Assembly (NCBI RefSeq): GCF_000006565.2
Contig: NC_031476.1
Location: 565,458 to 629,457 of the forward strand
DNA: 64,000 nt
Reading direction: 5' to 3'
Source: Toxoplasma gondii ME49
Taxonomy: Eukaryota; Apicomplexa; Conoidasida; Eucoccidiorida; Sarcocystidae
Shown: in pieces, positions 10,757 through 24,600 of the stretch
How positions within the stretch are numbered: position 1 is the stretch's first letter
Layout: every line of letters starts with the position of its first letter
The notes under the pieces: generated by a model
What the model was told of the DNA's origin: nothing
Seen by the model: the letters and a program-made list of their open reading frames with translations, nothing else
Databases searched by the model: none
Program-made: the position numbers and the translations under genes

Positions 10757-13700
10757 ATGCGAAAGCACGCATCTGGATCTTCCCTTCCCTCTCCGGCATC
10801 TTCGTCGGCTTCCTCGTTTTCTTCTTCCTTCTCTTCGTCTTCTGCCTCCCCTGCTTCTTCGGCTCCTCCATTTCCTTCTTCTCCTCGCCTTGCGGACGCG
10901 AAGGATCCTCAACACACGCGACGCGTCGCTCTGCGTCAGGCAGCAGCCGCAGACTGTGGCGAGCATTCTGCGCGCATGCAACCAGAGAGGAGAAGCCGAA
11001 GCGGCAGGAAAGAGAGACGCCGAGGCCGAAAAGGAGAGCGCGAGAAAGCGAAAAGGCAAGTCGAGCGCCAGGCGATTCTGCGGCTGCTTCCGCGAGTCGG
11101 AGGACATGCACAGAGCCGCGGAAAGAAGAAAGGCCTCGCGCTCCACCGGCATCTTCTGAGACAGCGCCATGCAGAGAAAGAGGCCGCAAAAAGACCCAAG
11201 CGACGCCTAGCTGTCTGGCGCTCGCGCCCAGCCAGCTGGCTGTTGTCTGCGGCCAGCCAGGAAGTCGCGTCCGACACACGGGAGCTGGTCTACGTTTCCA
11301 TCAGTGGAGAAATCATCCCCAAACCTCGTTGCTTTCAAATCGCTAGAGAGGAGACGCGTTTCCTCAAGGCGCAGGGCATCACCGGTGAGAACAGGCAGTC
11401 AAATGAAGGGGGCGAGTTGCCTGCTCTCAAGAAAGGAAGAAAACGGCACTGCGCGTCTTCGGAAAGACAAGGATAGGGGGGCGTCCATGTTTTGGGAGAT
11501 CTCGTTCCGCACAGGTGTCTCTGTCTGCAGCTTTTTTATAGTGTTCCAGTTCCCTTTCTCCGCTGCCTTTGCGTGCTGTTCTCCTTCTCTCTTGGTCTCC
11601 TTGCTCTTTTCTATTTTACCTCTTTCCCCGTTTGTCTCGTGCTTCGCCGCTGTCTACTGTGTCTGACAAGCGCTTCGGTTTTTTTCGGTCTCTTCATGTT
11701 CGCTGCAGATCGTCCAGACTGCTCCAGCGCCATCTGGCACCCCGAGCGCCTTCCCGTGTACAGACACCTCCGCGAGACCGCGTTCGGTCCAGCAGCGGAA
11801 GCTCGCCGTTCGCCTTCTTTACCAGAAACGCGACAGTCTTCTCGCGTTTCGACGTTCGCCGCCGATGCGCCTGTGTCGTCCTCGGATTCGCCCTGCAGCG
11901 CCGCCACATGCAGCTTCGCTTACTGGTGTTTGCCTCCCTCTCTGATAAAGGCACTCGCGAATCGCGGCATCCATTCTCTCTATCCTTGGCAGGCGGAGTG
12001 TCTGTCGCTGGCCCTACCGTGCTTCGCGCGACCAGACGCTCGTTCTTCCAACGCGTCTTCTCCATCACTTCCTTTCCCTGCGTCGTCCTCCTCTTCTCCG
12101 TCTGCTTCGGGCTCTGCTGCCGCTGCTTCTCCTTCGCCTGCTTCGGCGTTTCCTGGGTCATCCTCTTCGCCGTCTTCTGTGGCTTCGTCAGTGGAGTTGT
12201 TGATCGACCCTGGCGATAAGAAACGCGGAAGGGACGCAGGAGAGGAGACTGGGGGAGGCGCCCATGAGGCACAGCCAGGTCCGGACGAAGCGGGGAAGCG
12301 ACGCAGACGAGAAAGTTGCCAAAACGAAGAGGAGAGAGGCGGCAGCCAGGCAAGCAGACTCGCAGGAAGAGGGGTTGACGAAGATGAAGGCGGCGACGAG
12401 AATGCCTCCTGCCCTTCGTCGCCGTCCACTGCGGAGACGATTGTCGCAGACGACGAGGAGCGAGAGTCCGCAGATGGAGAACTCGCAGCGGAAGGCGACT
12501 CAAAGGGGAAGTGCTCAAACGAAGAAGCGCGAGACCGCGAGGAAGGCGAAAAACACGCAGCCAAAGATGGAGGTGACGAAGAAGACGAAGACGAAAACGA
12601 CGAAGACGACGAAAACGACGAAGATGGAGATGACGAAGACGAAGACGACGAAGATGGAGATGACGGAGATGGAGATGACGCAGAAGACAGAGACAGAAAG
12701 TTCAACTTTTTGAAGAGACGAAAGGCGACTCCGACAGAGGGCAGTCTAACCGGGCGATCGCTGGTGTACTGCGCTCCGACTTCTGGCGGGAAGTCTCTAG
12801 TTGCAGATTTGATTATGGTTCTCCGGTGTCTCTTTGCTGGGAAGCGGTGTATGTACATCGTGCCGCATGTTTCGCTGTGCCGAGAGAAGTCCGAGTTCCT
12901 TCACAACATTCTCTTCCCCACGCTCTGTCTCCGCGTGCAGGCCTTCAACGCCTCTGCCGGTGAGCAAAGGAAAAGAACGAGCAGCACAGTCGAGAAGTCT
13001 ACAGAGGTCGAAGGACACAGAATCGGCTTTGCCACAGTGCGAAACGTAGACAGCGTCAGCAGAGGCATGGGTGTCTCCTCGACGCCCCGTGCTCTCTGTC
13101 GCTTTTCCAGAATTTCCTTCCCGACTCGCCTCCTCCCCGTTTCCCTCCGTGTCCTCCACTGTCTCTTTACCACCTCGCTGTCTTTCTCGCAGCCGCTCTT
13201 TCTTGTCCGCGCTTCCTCGTTTTGTTCTCTCCCCGGAGAGACAGCGTCGCGCAAACTCCTTCGCTCGGATTCGCCTGCCGTGGCTGACCCCCGTCTCTCG
13301 CGTCTCTTTTCCACTTTCGAACTGCGAGTGTCTCTTTTTTGGCGCGTTCCTTCCGCTCTTGTTGACAGCCTCTGCGTCTCGATGGTTCGCTGGCATCGAC
13401 ATCGCCGTCTGCACTCTCGAGCAAGCGAATAACATCCTCAACCGGTCAGAAAACGAATATCGCCTTACATGTTCTCACTCACCAACCTATATATATACAT
13501 ATATATATATATATATGGGCCTATCTCTCTCTCTCCATGTCTCCAGATCTATCTCTCCCTCTATCTATATAAATATCTCGGTCTATCTAAATCCACCTCG
13601 ATCTATCTGTCTGTCTACGAACATAGAGCGATACCTACACTTGTTCATTTTCAGACGTACACGCAGATACATTGATGCATGCAAACAAATGCTGGTGAGT

Positions 13701-13785
13701 CACGAACCCACCCCAGCTGCCTGTTTTTGTAGTGCCTGCATGCCCCTCACAGACGCCCCAGACCTTCGTAGACATATATGTATAC

Positions 13786-13821
<36 letters not shown>

Positions 13822-15663
13822 ATGTTCGCACCTGCTTATGTATTGGCCTACTTCGACAACCAGAGGAGCACTGTCATGTGCCATGTCCTGTGTCTCACAA
13901 ATGGATTTACATAATTTCGAAAGTCCTCTCTTTTCTGCACTTTTTCTCCCGTTCTCCAGCCTCCTGCAGGATGCAGCGCTGATCGCTCGAGCTGAGGGCG
14001 GTCTCTCAGACCTGGAGGAGAAAGGAAGCGACGTTCGATGTCCGCTTCCTCATTCGCAGGCCCGCACAAAAGAAAACGCAGGAAAGACAGAAAGGGATGC
14101 ACGCAGAAGCCGGCGCCTCGCGTCTCTCCCGGGTCTGCTTGTTCAGGATATTGGCGTCGTTGTCGTGGACGAATTTCATACGCTCGGCGAGAAGGCGCGA
14201 GGATTCCTCGTCGAACTCCTGTTGATGAAAATCCGGTTCCTCAACCGCTTTCTCTATCAAGAAATACAAGTCGTTGCCATGTCTGCCACTCTCCCCAATG
14301 CTCACGAGGTAGAGAAAAACCATGACCTCATTGAAGAGGTTCAGATTCAGAGTGCAGGCAGAGGACGCGGATGTGCCAAGTGTATGTACGCCCCAAAGAA
14401 GACACGCTCAGTTACACCGGCGGCCCTCTCTGCATTCCACTGAAGCCAGTGTACATGCCACCTCCGCATAAATACGGATATATGATGTTGTACGTTTATT
14501 CATTTAAATATCTGTATAGCTACCTACATTTATCTATTTATGTATCTATATAGATAAATTTTTGTGGTTTTGCATATATGCACAAATGTGTGCTAAGATA
14601 CATGCATGGACAGCAAAGAGCGACTGGGGCTTGAGGTTGGCTTCTTCTCTACTGGATCCGAAGAGGTCGTGAAAGAGGACAGAAGGAGGGCAGGCGAAGC
14701 AGCATCGATTCAGGAAAAATAAGCGTGAGCATACAGTCAGATGCAGAGAATCTGGGAGTCTCACTCGAAGCGGCTGTGGTCGTGTTCACACCCCATAGAG
14801 TCCGCTACGACTGAGACACAGAAACAGAAAAACGCACCAGAGAAAATCTGGACAACCATGGCCCTCCTAGAGGCGCCCGGGCACACAGAGTCAAATGCAA
14901 AAGACGCGTCCACGTCGGTTCTCCCTGTTTGGTTTTATTTACTTCTCTCCTCTCTCTCCTTCATCTTCGTCGTCTTCTCTCCCTCCTTCCTCTCTCTCCC
15001 CTTCCCCGCCTCTCGCGCCTCCTCCTCTGGCTCGTCCTTCTCTCCCTCACTCTCTTTATGCTTGTTCTCTTCCCTTTCGTTCGCTCCTCGGTGCCGCAGC
15101 TGGCGGAGTGGCTGAACGCGGAGCTTTTCACGACGGCTCTCCGCCCCCTGGCGCTGGATTACTTTCTGAAGTGCGAAGGCGCGGTGAGTCCCCTCTCCTC
15201 TCTGTTCTTCTGTTGACCTCCGCGCAGCGTCGGACTCTCGACGCCCCCCGAGCCGCTGCAGAAACGTAGTCGTCCAGAGTGCCACTGAACTCACTTCACC
15301 TGTACACAGAGATCCACCTCCACCCGAAGCCTTGAAGAGTTACCAGAGCGTGTCTGCGCCATGCACCAGTCAGCAGACACTCATGCATGCATTCTCACAC
15401 AGGGAGGTAGACAGCTCCATCTCTGCGCAGCTGTATACGAGCGAACTCCATCTACCCCGCGAGATAGATAAACGCGTACTCATAACAAGGATTGTATACA
15501 TATATATATATATATATACATATATATGTTTGTGTTGGAAAGAGACCGTTATCTGTGCAGAGCTACCTTGTTGGTGTGAATTAATCTTTACACATATAAG
15601 GATACGAGTGGACTGTATCTATCAATGATAATTGACTCCGGTTGAGTCCAACGGGTGCATCTT

Positions 15664-15697
<34 letters not shown>

Positions 15698-18600
15698 TGT
15701 GAATTTCTGTGCATTCAGATGTGTGACCGGTACCTGTTAAAATCTGTTTTGTTGAAAACAGTCACGATATATATATATATATATAAATTTACATTATTTT
15801 CATAAATCTGTAGAGTGCCTGTGGGCATTCGGATCAACTCCTCAGATTTCGGGGTCGACGAGGAGGCTGGAGGCGTTTCGCGCCTTCGTTTCTTGAGGTC
15901 ACCGCCATTCCAGCGTGGTTTAGAGACTCGTGTTTTTGGACAGACAAATATCGATGAGTTTCGTCTCTCCCGCCCATCAAGAACTGCTGTTCCAGCTTGC
16001 GTCTGAAGAGAAACGAATTTCGTTTTGGGGCGTGTCTTCTCCCATTCTTACCCCAGGTTTACCGCTCGACTGCGGCCTACCTCCCTTTGCCTTCTTCTGG
16101 CATCCCCTCGTCGACACCTTGTTCCCCTCATCTCTCCTCTCCCTCGTCTATCTCTTCTTCTTCGTCTTCTTCTTGTTCTTCTTCTTTCTCAGCGTCTTCG
16201 TCCTCTTCGTCTTCTTCAGTGTCGCTTTCCCCTGATTCGTTTTCTTCTTCTCCTGTAGCGCTCTCTGTGCGGCCGCAGTTGGTGCGGCGTTTGCCGGAGA
16301 CGAGGCGGAGGCTGTCGACGGTGCTCCTGACTGCGGCCGGTGCCGCGGCCGCTGCGCTCTCGCTCGCGATTTCTTCGCTGTCGGCTGACGGGATGAGCCT
16401 GCATCTGCAAACGCACGACGTGGTGGCGAACCGCGCGCTCGGGATTTTACGGAAATCTCGAGAAACAGAGAGAAAGCGAGCGGGCGATGACGCGGGGCAG
16501 TCGAAGGACCCTCAGACGCCAGTCGGTTTTCCAGGTGAGGTCGAGCGATCTTCTGGGGAGGAGACACCGAAGGCGACAGAGGAGACACCGAAGGCGACAG
16601 AGGAGACACCGAAGGCGACAGAGCAGCGCGAAGAAGGGAGAGAAGGCGGCAGGGAAGGAGCGGGAACAGAGAGATCCAGTGATGACCCCACTGGATGTAG
16701 GGAGAGACCACCATGGTCACGAGACAAGAAGAAAACCGAGCTGGACTGCAGAGAAACAATGCGACCCACCTTATCAAACACTAGTCGCCGCTCCGAGAAA
16801 GAATGCCGCTTCTTGTTGTTCTTCCTTCTCTTCTGTCGCCTTGTGCTTTTCCTCTTCTTCCTCCTTTCCTTCTTCATCCATTGTGCGTTTGCTTCCTCTT
16901 CTTCTTCATTTTCTTCATCTTCTTTTCCGGCATCATCTTCTTCATCTTCTTGTTCCTCGTCGCGCATGTCTGACGCAGGCCAGCAGCGACTCCTGATCGA
17001 CGAGGATCACTTGGGGTACCTCGTCTGGGAGACGACGAGCGAGGCGAAGTCGGTGATTGTTTTTTGCGCAACGAAGGCGTGGTGCGCTCGATCTGCAGGT
17101 TTCCTCGCGAGGTAGGAGACAACGCAGACAAGTGAAACAGACGAAAACACAGACGTAGGCATGAAAGCCACAGTGGAGCGTGGACTGGAGAAAGGCGTCA
17201 AGACCTATACGCGTCCGTGGATTCGTAGTGATTCGCAGCCGAAGCGGTCTCGAAACAGTCCGGCACTGAGGGCTTCTCTCACACGGGCAGTGCTGCTGGT
17301 CAGACTCGCAGCTGCGGACGCGAAACCAGGTTGTTCGCAGAGGCATTGGAACGAGCCATTCGTAGATTGAAAAGCGCTGCTTTTTCGCCGCGTCCGAAAG
17401 AAGATCTGACACCGAAGAAACTCGAGAAGGCGGCCAAACACACGCAAACAGTTCAGTAGGAAATCCTTGACTAAGGTCAGCAGGCGTCGCCACTCTGAGG
17501 TAACGCAAGTGATGAGAGGCATTCGTACACCATGCCTGTGGAAAGAGCAGCTGTGCGGTAATGTGAATATAGAGAGAAACGGCGACAGGTGAGGCCTGTG
17601 CATAAACAGAGAGCCGAGGGGCGAAGTGATTCGAATGTCGGGATGGCACTGTGGTCCACCGTTGACCGCGAGATTCAGGAGAGTCGCCTGGGATCAGGCT
17701 AGGCCGCCTCATTTATGTTTACGACGGAGACTTCTCTGCCAGATTCGTTGGAAAGGAAAAACAAAGCTAAGGAAAACCTCGCACGTCGCCCCTCCTTGAG
17801 CGGAGCCTGTCTCCACTCCGTACTTCCCAGAAGAGACACGAAACAAAGAAGAAAAAAAGAAACTACACAGTCGGAAACAGAGACGGCGACCGTCCGAAAA
17901 CGCGGCGGGCCAAGGACATTGGCCCCCGGGTGAGCAAGGCTTTTGGAACTTTCAGTGATCTTTGGTGCTGAACGACGGTTCTTCTCATGCAAGATCCTTT
18001 CCGCGTAGCCGTTTCCTCCATCCCGTCCCTCGTCTCCTCGCCGTTCTCCTCTCCTCGCCTTTCTCCTCTCCTCGCCTTTCTCCTCTGTCGGCTTTCGCGT
18101 CTTCCTGTCCCCTCGTTTCTCTCCTTTCTCTCCGTACTCCCCGTCTCCTGCTTCCTTCTTCTCCTCCCGTCGCCTTTGCCTCGTCTTGTTCTGTCTCGTT
18201 CTCTCGTCTGCTGTTTCGCGATTCCTCGACTGGCCTCTCGCCCGCCTGCTCTGGCTGCATGCAGCGTCTGCCTTTTGCGTCTGCCTTTTCGGAGTGGGAA
18301 CCTACGTCGAACTGTCGATGACTGACACCTGCAGAGTTTCGCTCGTCTAACACTGCATATAATGTGTGAATACACTTTACGACTACTTCAAAAGCCGTCT
18401 GTTTTTACGCGGCGAAGGCGGGCGTCCAACTTGCACTCTCTACTGCGCAGAAATGGGAGGCTACAGTACGTAGAACCGCTTCTTGACAGCGCATACCGAA
18501 TAACAACATGAGCGTTTATTCTGCACTCATGCTTGATCTTCTCTCCGTCTCCCTCCTTGTGTGGACTTTACCTTGTCGCCTTCGCAGTCGTCTTCCATTG

Positions 18601-21600
18601 TATCGTCTCCTTGCGGCAGCTGCTTGGCTTGCTTCCCCCGCTGCGGTTTCGAGATTGAGGCACATGTCTTCTTCTTCTCCGCCTGCGTCTCTTTCTGAAG
18701 TTCTTTCCTTTCCCGAGGAAGCGGCAGGCGAGAAGGAAATCGACGCCCAATCGCAGGCCTCCTCGCCGCTTCGAACGGCATCTCTGAGAGGCCCACCACC
18801 CTCCGGAGACTCCGCTGCGTCTGCAGGTCCTTCTTGGCTCCAGGCTGTCCCTCAGCCTCTCCTGGAAGAGCTTCTCCTCTTTGCTCCTTCGCTCTTTGTC
18901 TCGCCGCCACTGCAACAAGGAAGGGAGGATTTACTGAATCTCCTGCGGCACGCAGCAGGCCCAGAAAGCGGCCTCTGTCCAGTTCAAGAGCGAGCCATCA
19001 GAGCAGGCGTTGCGTACCACCACGCAGGTACCAGGGAAACAGAAAGAAGACGAAGGAAGAGAACATGGAAGAAAAGCTGAAAGCGAAGCCGGACGATGCC
19101 ACGAGCGGGCGAGAAGGGGAGAGAAAAAACGGGCAGACGAAGACAAAAAAAACGAGAAGCAGGAAGCGCGAAAGAAAGAGCAAGGGAGGGGAAAAAGAAG
19201 GCAAAGAGAGTGAAAAAAAGACGAGAACGATGGGGGTTCACGGAATTTCACCAGGGGACGAAGAAGAAAACACATGCAGAGGCCAGCCGGTGTCTGTACA
19301 CCTCGATGTGGCGCATGTGAGCCTTTCAAGTGTCTGTGACAGACGCTGCTTTCGCGTTGAACAACTCTACACACAGTCCACGTAGATATATATATATATA
19401 TATATGTATATCGTATACGGATTGAGATGTATTTAGATTTAATCTTTATATCTTTGGTTTTTTTTGAACGCGCAGAGTCATGAGGTATAGGGAGTGAAGA
19501 GCTGAGAATTTACGCATCTGTCGATTTTCATGCACTTTCATTTCTGTTTCTGTTCAAGCGGAAAGTGTGCAGCCATGGTGTGCGTCGCATGTCAGTGCTG
19601 CCGATCCACTACTTTTTGACAAGCGTTGTCTCTTTTTATGATGTAGTACTCTGCGAATCTGTATGCACTCGTCATCTGTACAAATGCATTTGTGCGTATA
19701 TCGGTGCGTCTCTCTCTTTCTACACATATGCGCATGACCGACGTACTTCTATCACCTTTTGTGTGGTATTATCTACTCATCTGTATAGATTCATATGTCG
19801 ACAAAGACAGCTGTAGGTCGCGGACCATGAGTCGCAGTTCGTAGATGTTTTTGTCGCGCCGCGTTCGTTGCTGGTCAACCATGGGGTCCACAACATGTTA
19901 TTTTCTGAAGATCCTCTAGCTCGCTTTGTCGCGTCTTCATTTTCCTTCCTCAGGCTTAGAAGGAACAGCGCGAACAGCAATCGAAATCGCTTTCCAGCAA
20001 GGTGTTCTCTCAGTGCTCTGCGCCACCTCGACTCTCGCTCTCGGCGTCAACCTGCCTGCCTCGCGCGTCATCCTCAGGTCCCCAGAGGTGAGGAAATGTA
20101 TCTTCGCTTCTTCGTTTTCGCTGATCTGGCGTTCCGTCTACGAGCGCGCATGCATGAACATCTGCCGGCGCGTTTTATTGGGCCTACATGCCTATGCGAG
20201 TCCTGAAGGTCTTGTTGCTTTTGACCTTGTCTACCGATCTCTGTCTCTCCCTCCACGGTGTTGGTGCATTCGTTTCTCTGCGTGAACTTGAGTTTTTCTA
20301 TCCCCTGGACCCGAGCGCTTTTCGCAAGGCGAGCTTCTTTTTCTTCTCTCCAAAGTCTCTCCTTCGAAGAGAGAACTGGCTTCTGCTCTCCCAAGAGTGT
20401 CTCTGTCCTTGTCAGCCGCCCGCGCCAGGCGTTGCGTGTGGGGGTGGAGTTCCGTGGCAACATGTCCAGATGCGTTCGGGCAACGAGTTTCGGTCTCTCT
20501 CTGTCTCTTCAAAGACTCCCATGCAACTCCTTGTTGTTCCTTTTGCGTCCGTGAAGGCGTTTCTCAGGTTCGCTTTCTCTTCTTCTCCCGACGGTCGCTG
20601 GCGCTGCGTCCTTTCTCTCTCCGTGTGCCTTCGCCTCGGCGGTGCGCATTCTTCGTGTTTTTTGCGTGCATCGGCGCTTTCGGCGTCTTTCCTTCCACCT
20701 CAGTTTCTCTCGCCGCGTTCCTCCCTTCGTTTGCCGTCGATGCGTCCGGCTTCTGCTTGCAGCCTGCTTCCTTGGACTTCCGGTGCTCTGTCTCCTTGCT
20801 TCCTCGTTGACGTTGTGCAATGCCCCACCCTGTTCTCGCTCTCCTCTCTTCGCCTTCTATCTACTCTTTCGTTCTTCTGGGTGAGCGACGCAGATCGGAA
20901 ACGAGACTCTCGACGTCGCGCGATTCAGGCAAATGGCTGGACGCGCTGGCCGCACGGGCTACACCGAACGGTGAGGATCGGACTCGCCTGCGAGGAACGT
21001 CGCCGAACGAAGGTCTCTGGAGTTTTTTTCAGTCCGTCTTCAGCGACGAGAACAAATGCCAGCACATCGATGGTTCCTTTTCAAGCTTTTCGCCTCGCTC
21101 TGCTGTCTCTCGAACCCTCTCTCTCCGTTTTCTGTCTCGGAGACACACAGAGTCTGGCATCGAAAGAGCCTCTCCCTCGCATCCAAATGGGCGCTGTTCC
21201 CCCTCAGCTGACATGCTATCCTTTGTTTCTATATCAGCATATATATATATATACGTGTATATCGCTTTGCATGCAATCAAACATGTCTGTCGGTATATAG
21301 ATGTATGTATATGTATCTGTATGTGCACGTATCCATATATCAGACACCTATCCGTCGCTTTACACGCATATCTATATATATACATATATGGGGAACAAGC
21401 GCCTTCTGTTTATGAAGAAACGCAAGAGGCTTCTGTAGCTTTCAGTTTGTCTTTCAAGCTGCACAAAAGGGGTGGCTTGGCCCCCAATGACCTTGTCACG
21501 ACGCATGCGTTTTTCGTTCAGCGGAGAGGCCTTTCTCTTTTGCTCTTCAAAGCAACTGCCTGCGTGTCTCGCCCTCATCTCCGGTTCTCCAATGTCTCGT

Positions 21601-24600
21601 GTGTCTCTCTCCCCGCCCCATGGGCTCTCCTGTCCTTCGCCTAATCAAGAAGCTCTGGACGCCGTTTCTTGCCGGCAACACTCTTTCGCTTCCAATCTGC
21701 ATGCGGAGACAGAACGCGCCTTGAAAGCCGTCCCCGAGAGGTCCCTCACAGCACTCGCTCCCGCTGTCTCTCCAGCTGTACGTACAGCTCAGGATTGGCT
21801 TGCTCAGGACGGAGGAGAGACGTTTTCCAGCTCTGTCCGTTCTCAGCTCCAGGGCCTCCACCTGTGTCGGGCCTTACTGGAGAGCTGCGAGACGCTTCTA
21901 CCGCTCTCTCTGCTTTTTCCTTCAAAGTGCTTTTTGAGAGGAAGGAAGATCTCGGGAGAACGAGGAAGAGGGCTGGGAGCTCTCCGAGCCGGGCGCGGCG
22001 GCGCGCGTCTGGGAGATAGAGAAGGTGAGCCAACGCTTTGATGAAAATGCAGAAAAGACGGTGAGAGGTCGGCGTTCGCTGGCGTGGATCCTGGACGGTC
22101 GCAGGTGCTGCCTAGCGAAGTGCGAGCCTGAACGTGGACGGGCGTCTGTGCATGCAGAAGGAGGCGCTTTCGACTTGCCCTCGCAGCGCCCCGAAAGGTC
22201 GAAACGGAAAAGCGAACTCGCATTCGCCTTCTCCTCTCTCCCTTCTGACTCAGGAAACGAGCAGACGCGCACCCGCCTGTTCTCTCCGAGAGAGAACGCA
22301 GAGGAAGAACAAGAGCGAGAAGACGGAGAAGAAGAAAAAGAAGAGTCAAGAACAGAGAGGGAAGAGGAAGGACATTTACCAGTGATTTCTCGACTTTTCA
22401 GCCTCGTCCGCCTTTGCACGCTGCGCGGCAAACAGGTGAGTGTGAGCTTCACGGAGGGAGCCTTTCGTCTTCTTTGTGTTGGGCTTCCTCGTTCTGCAGT
22501 GAAAGGAAGGTCAGTCTCTGATTCGTCTCGGTGCAGACAACGGAGGTCGACAGAGTAACGCCCTTCGCAAACGTTTCGCCTTCTTTACACTCGCGTCGTC
22601 TGTTCTTCTGCGTCCATAGACTTCTCCCGTGTCTATCACTTTCGTTTGTCTTCTTCGTCGCACGTGAGTTCCAGATCATATATATATATATATATATATA
22701 TAATTGTGCATTTTGTCGTCTCTGAAATCGCATGCAGCATGCATTGCGATACGGTCTCCAGGTACAGAGAGCAGGACATCTTCTGTCGCCGTTTCTCTGG
22801 AGATGAAGGACAGGTGTGTTGTGTTTGCCTGGTTGTTTTTTCGTCTGGACGCACGACTGGGCTCTCGCAAACGTGTGTGTGACAGGAGAAGTCCTTTCAC
22901 CTTGCTCATTGTTTCAGCGAACCCAGCCTCTGCCTCTTGGTGTCTTTCTTCGCTGACTTTGTCTCCAGACTCCGCGGAAGCAGATGGAAAGCGAACTGCA
23001 TGCATGTGTGGCGTATCTCCACGAGAACTACTTGCTCGAGACTCGGGGCAGCGCCGCTGTCAGCTCTCCCGCGAGAGTCGCTGATGGAGCCGATGGGGGG
23101 ACTTTCGTTCCATCCGAGAGCGAAGAAGCTGCCACTCACAAGGCCGGGGAGCACGAGCGTGAGCGGTGTACAGATGCTCCGGCGGCTGTCTCGCGGGCAT
23201 GGGAAGGGGGACTAGAAGGCGCCATCTGCATGCGAAGATTCACTGCTTTCCTGCGGCGAGACCTGGAGGAAAAACGCAATCTTTACATAGCAGCCGCGGA
23301 AGAGGCCCGACGCGCCCAGCAGACTCTACAGACGTTGCCTGAAGCCTCAAGTGAGGTGTACATACACCCGGAATCCGCTCGGAGAGAACAGGTAGTCGTC
23401 CGGGCGGACGCGACGGGACCTGGCGCCGCGGTTCCCTCTCCGTTGAGAAGGACGTCCTCTTTGTCGCCTGAGTCGTACCTCCACAACTACGGAGCCAACT
23501 TCCATCCTTCGTCCTTCTCTCCTTCGTCTGACCCCTTGCCTCTGTCGCCTGCTTCGTCTTCACCTTCGCATCGCGCGTCCGGATCCCAGTCTTCGCCTTC
23601 TTCGTGTGCAGGATCTCTTCCTGTCTCTGCTGCCTCTCAGCTGCCCGGTGGAGACCCGCGCATGCAGAGGAGACGCAGTCTCGAACAGGCGAGCGCGAAG
23701 GCGGCTCAGGACGCCACCTTGCTGAAGAGGCAGTTTGTGCTGTCTTGTCGAGAGCACCGCGGCCTTGCATGCACGCTTCGGCGAATGCCGCATCTACGAT
23801 CCCCTCCTCTGCTCGTCTGTTTCTTTCTCCACGAGCTCTCCGAGTTCTCGTCGTCTTCCTGCGCCTCGCCGTCTTTGTACTGCAACGCTGTTTGTTCTCA
23901 ACGAGTTCTGCCTCGCTGCATGCATTCCGGCGACGCGGCTGTCTCTGCAGTCTCCGTGGGCGCGTCCCGGCCTGGGGACGAGGCGGCGCAGGGCCGAAAG
24001 GCCGCGGAGAGAGAAGAGACTCTGGCAGAGACAGTTTACGCATGCAAGTCGCCCTCTGTGCCCTGTGTTCGGCCGAGCGCTCTTCGCTCTATTTCTCCAA
24101 ACGCCCACAGAGCGCCGCGGGAGATGGGAGAGACACCACGAGATAAAAAACAGACAGAAGACGGGGAAAAGGCCCTGAAGCCGGCAGACGACAACGCGAT
24201 GACTGTGACAAAGACCGAGGCCACAGAGGCGCGTTCGTCCATGCCGGCAGCGAGTCGGAGCCTCGCTGTACAGACACCGCAGCGCATGCATGCACAGAAG
24301 GACGCGCTGCAAGGGGCTGACATTCTTTCACCTGGTCTGAGCGGCAGCGGAGGCGGGAGGCGGGATGCCGACACAAACACTGAAGAGGCTGGACCTGTGT
24401 CAGGTTCGAGGACAGGCGACAAGACACAAAAACAAACGGAGACAGGGCAGAAGAGCAGCGAGCAGCGTCTCCAAGTTACGCAGATGCGCCGAGGAAGCAG
24501 CGCGATGTTGGGGGCACTTGCCCAGCATGCGAAGGACGAGTTCTCGCGAGCTGTCTCTCAATCCTTTCGTCTCCCTCGCCTTCTTCTTCTAAAACTCCAA

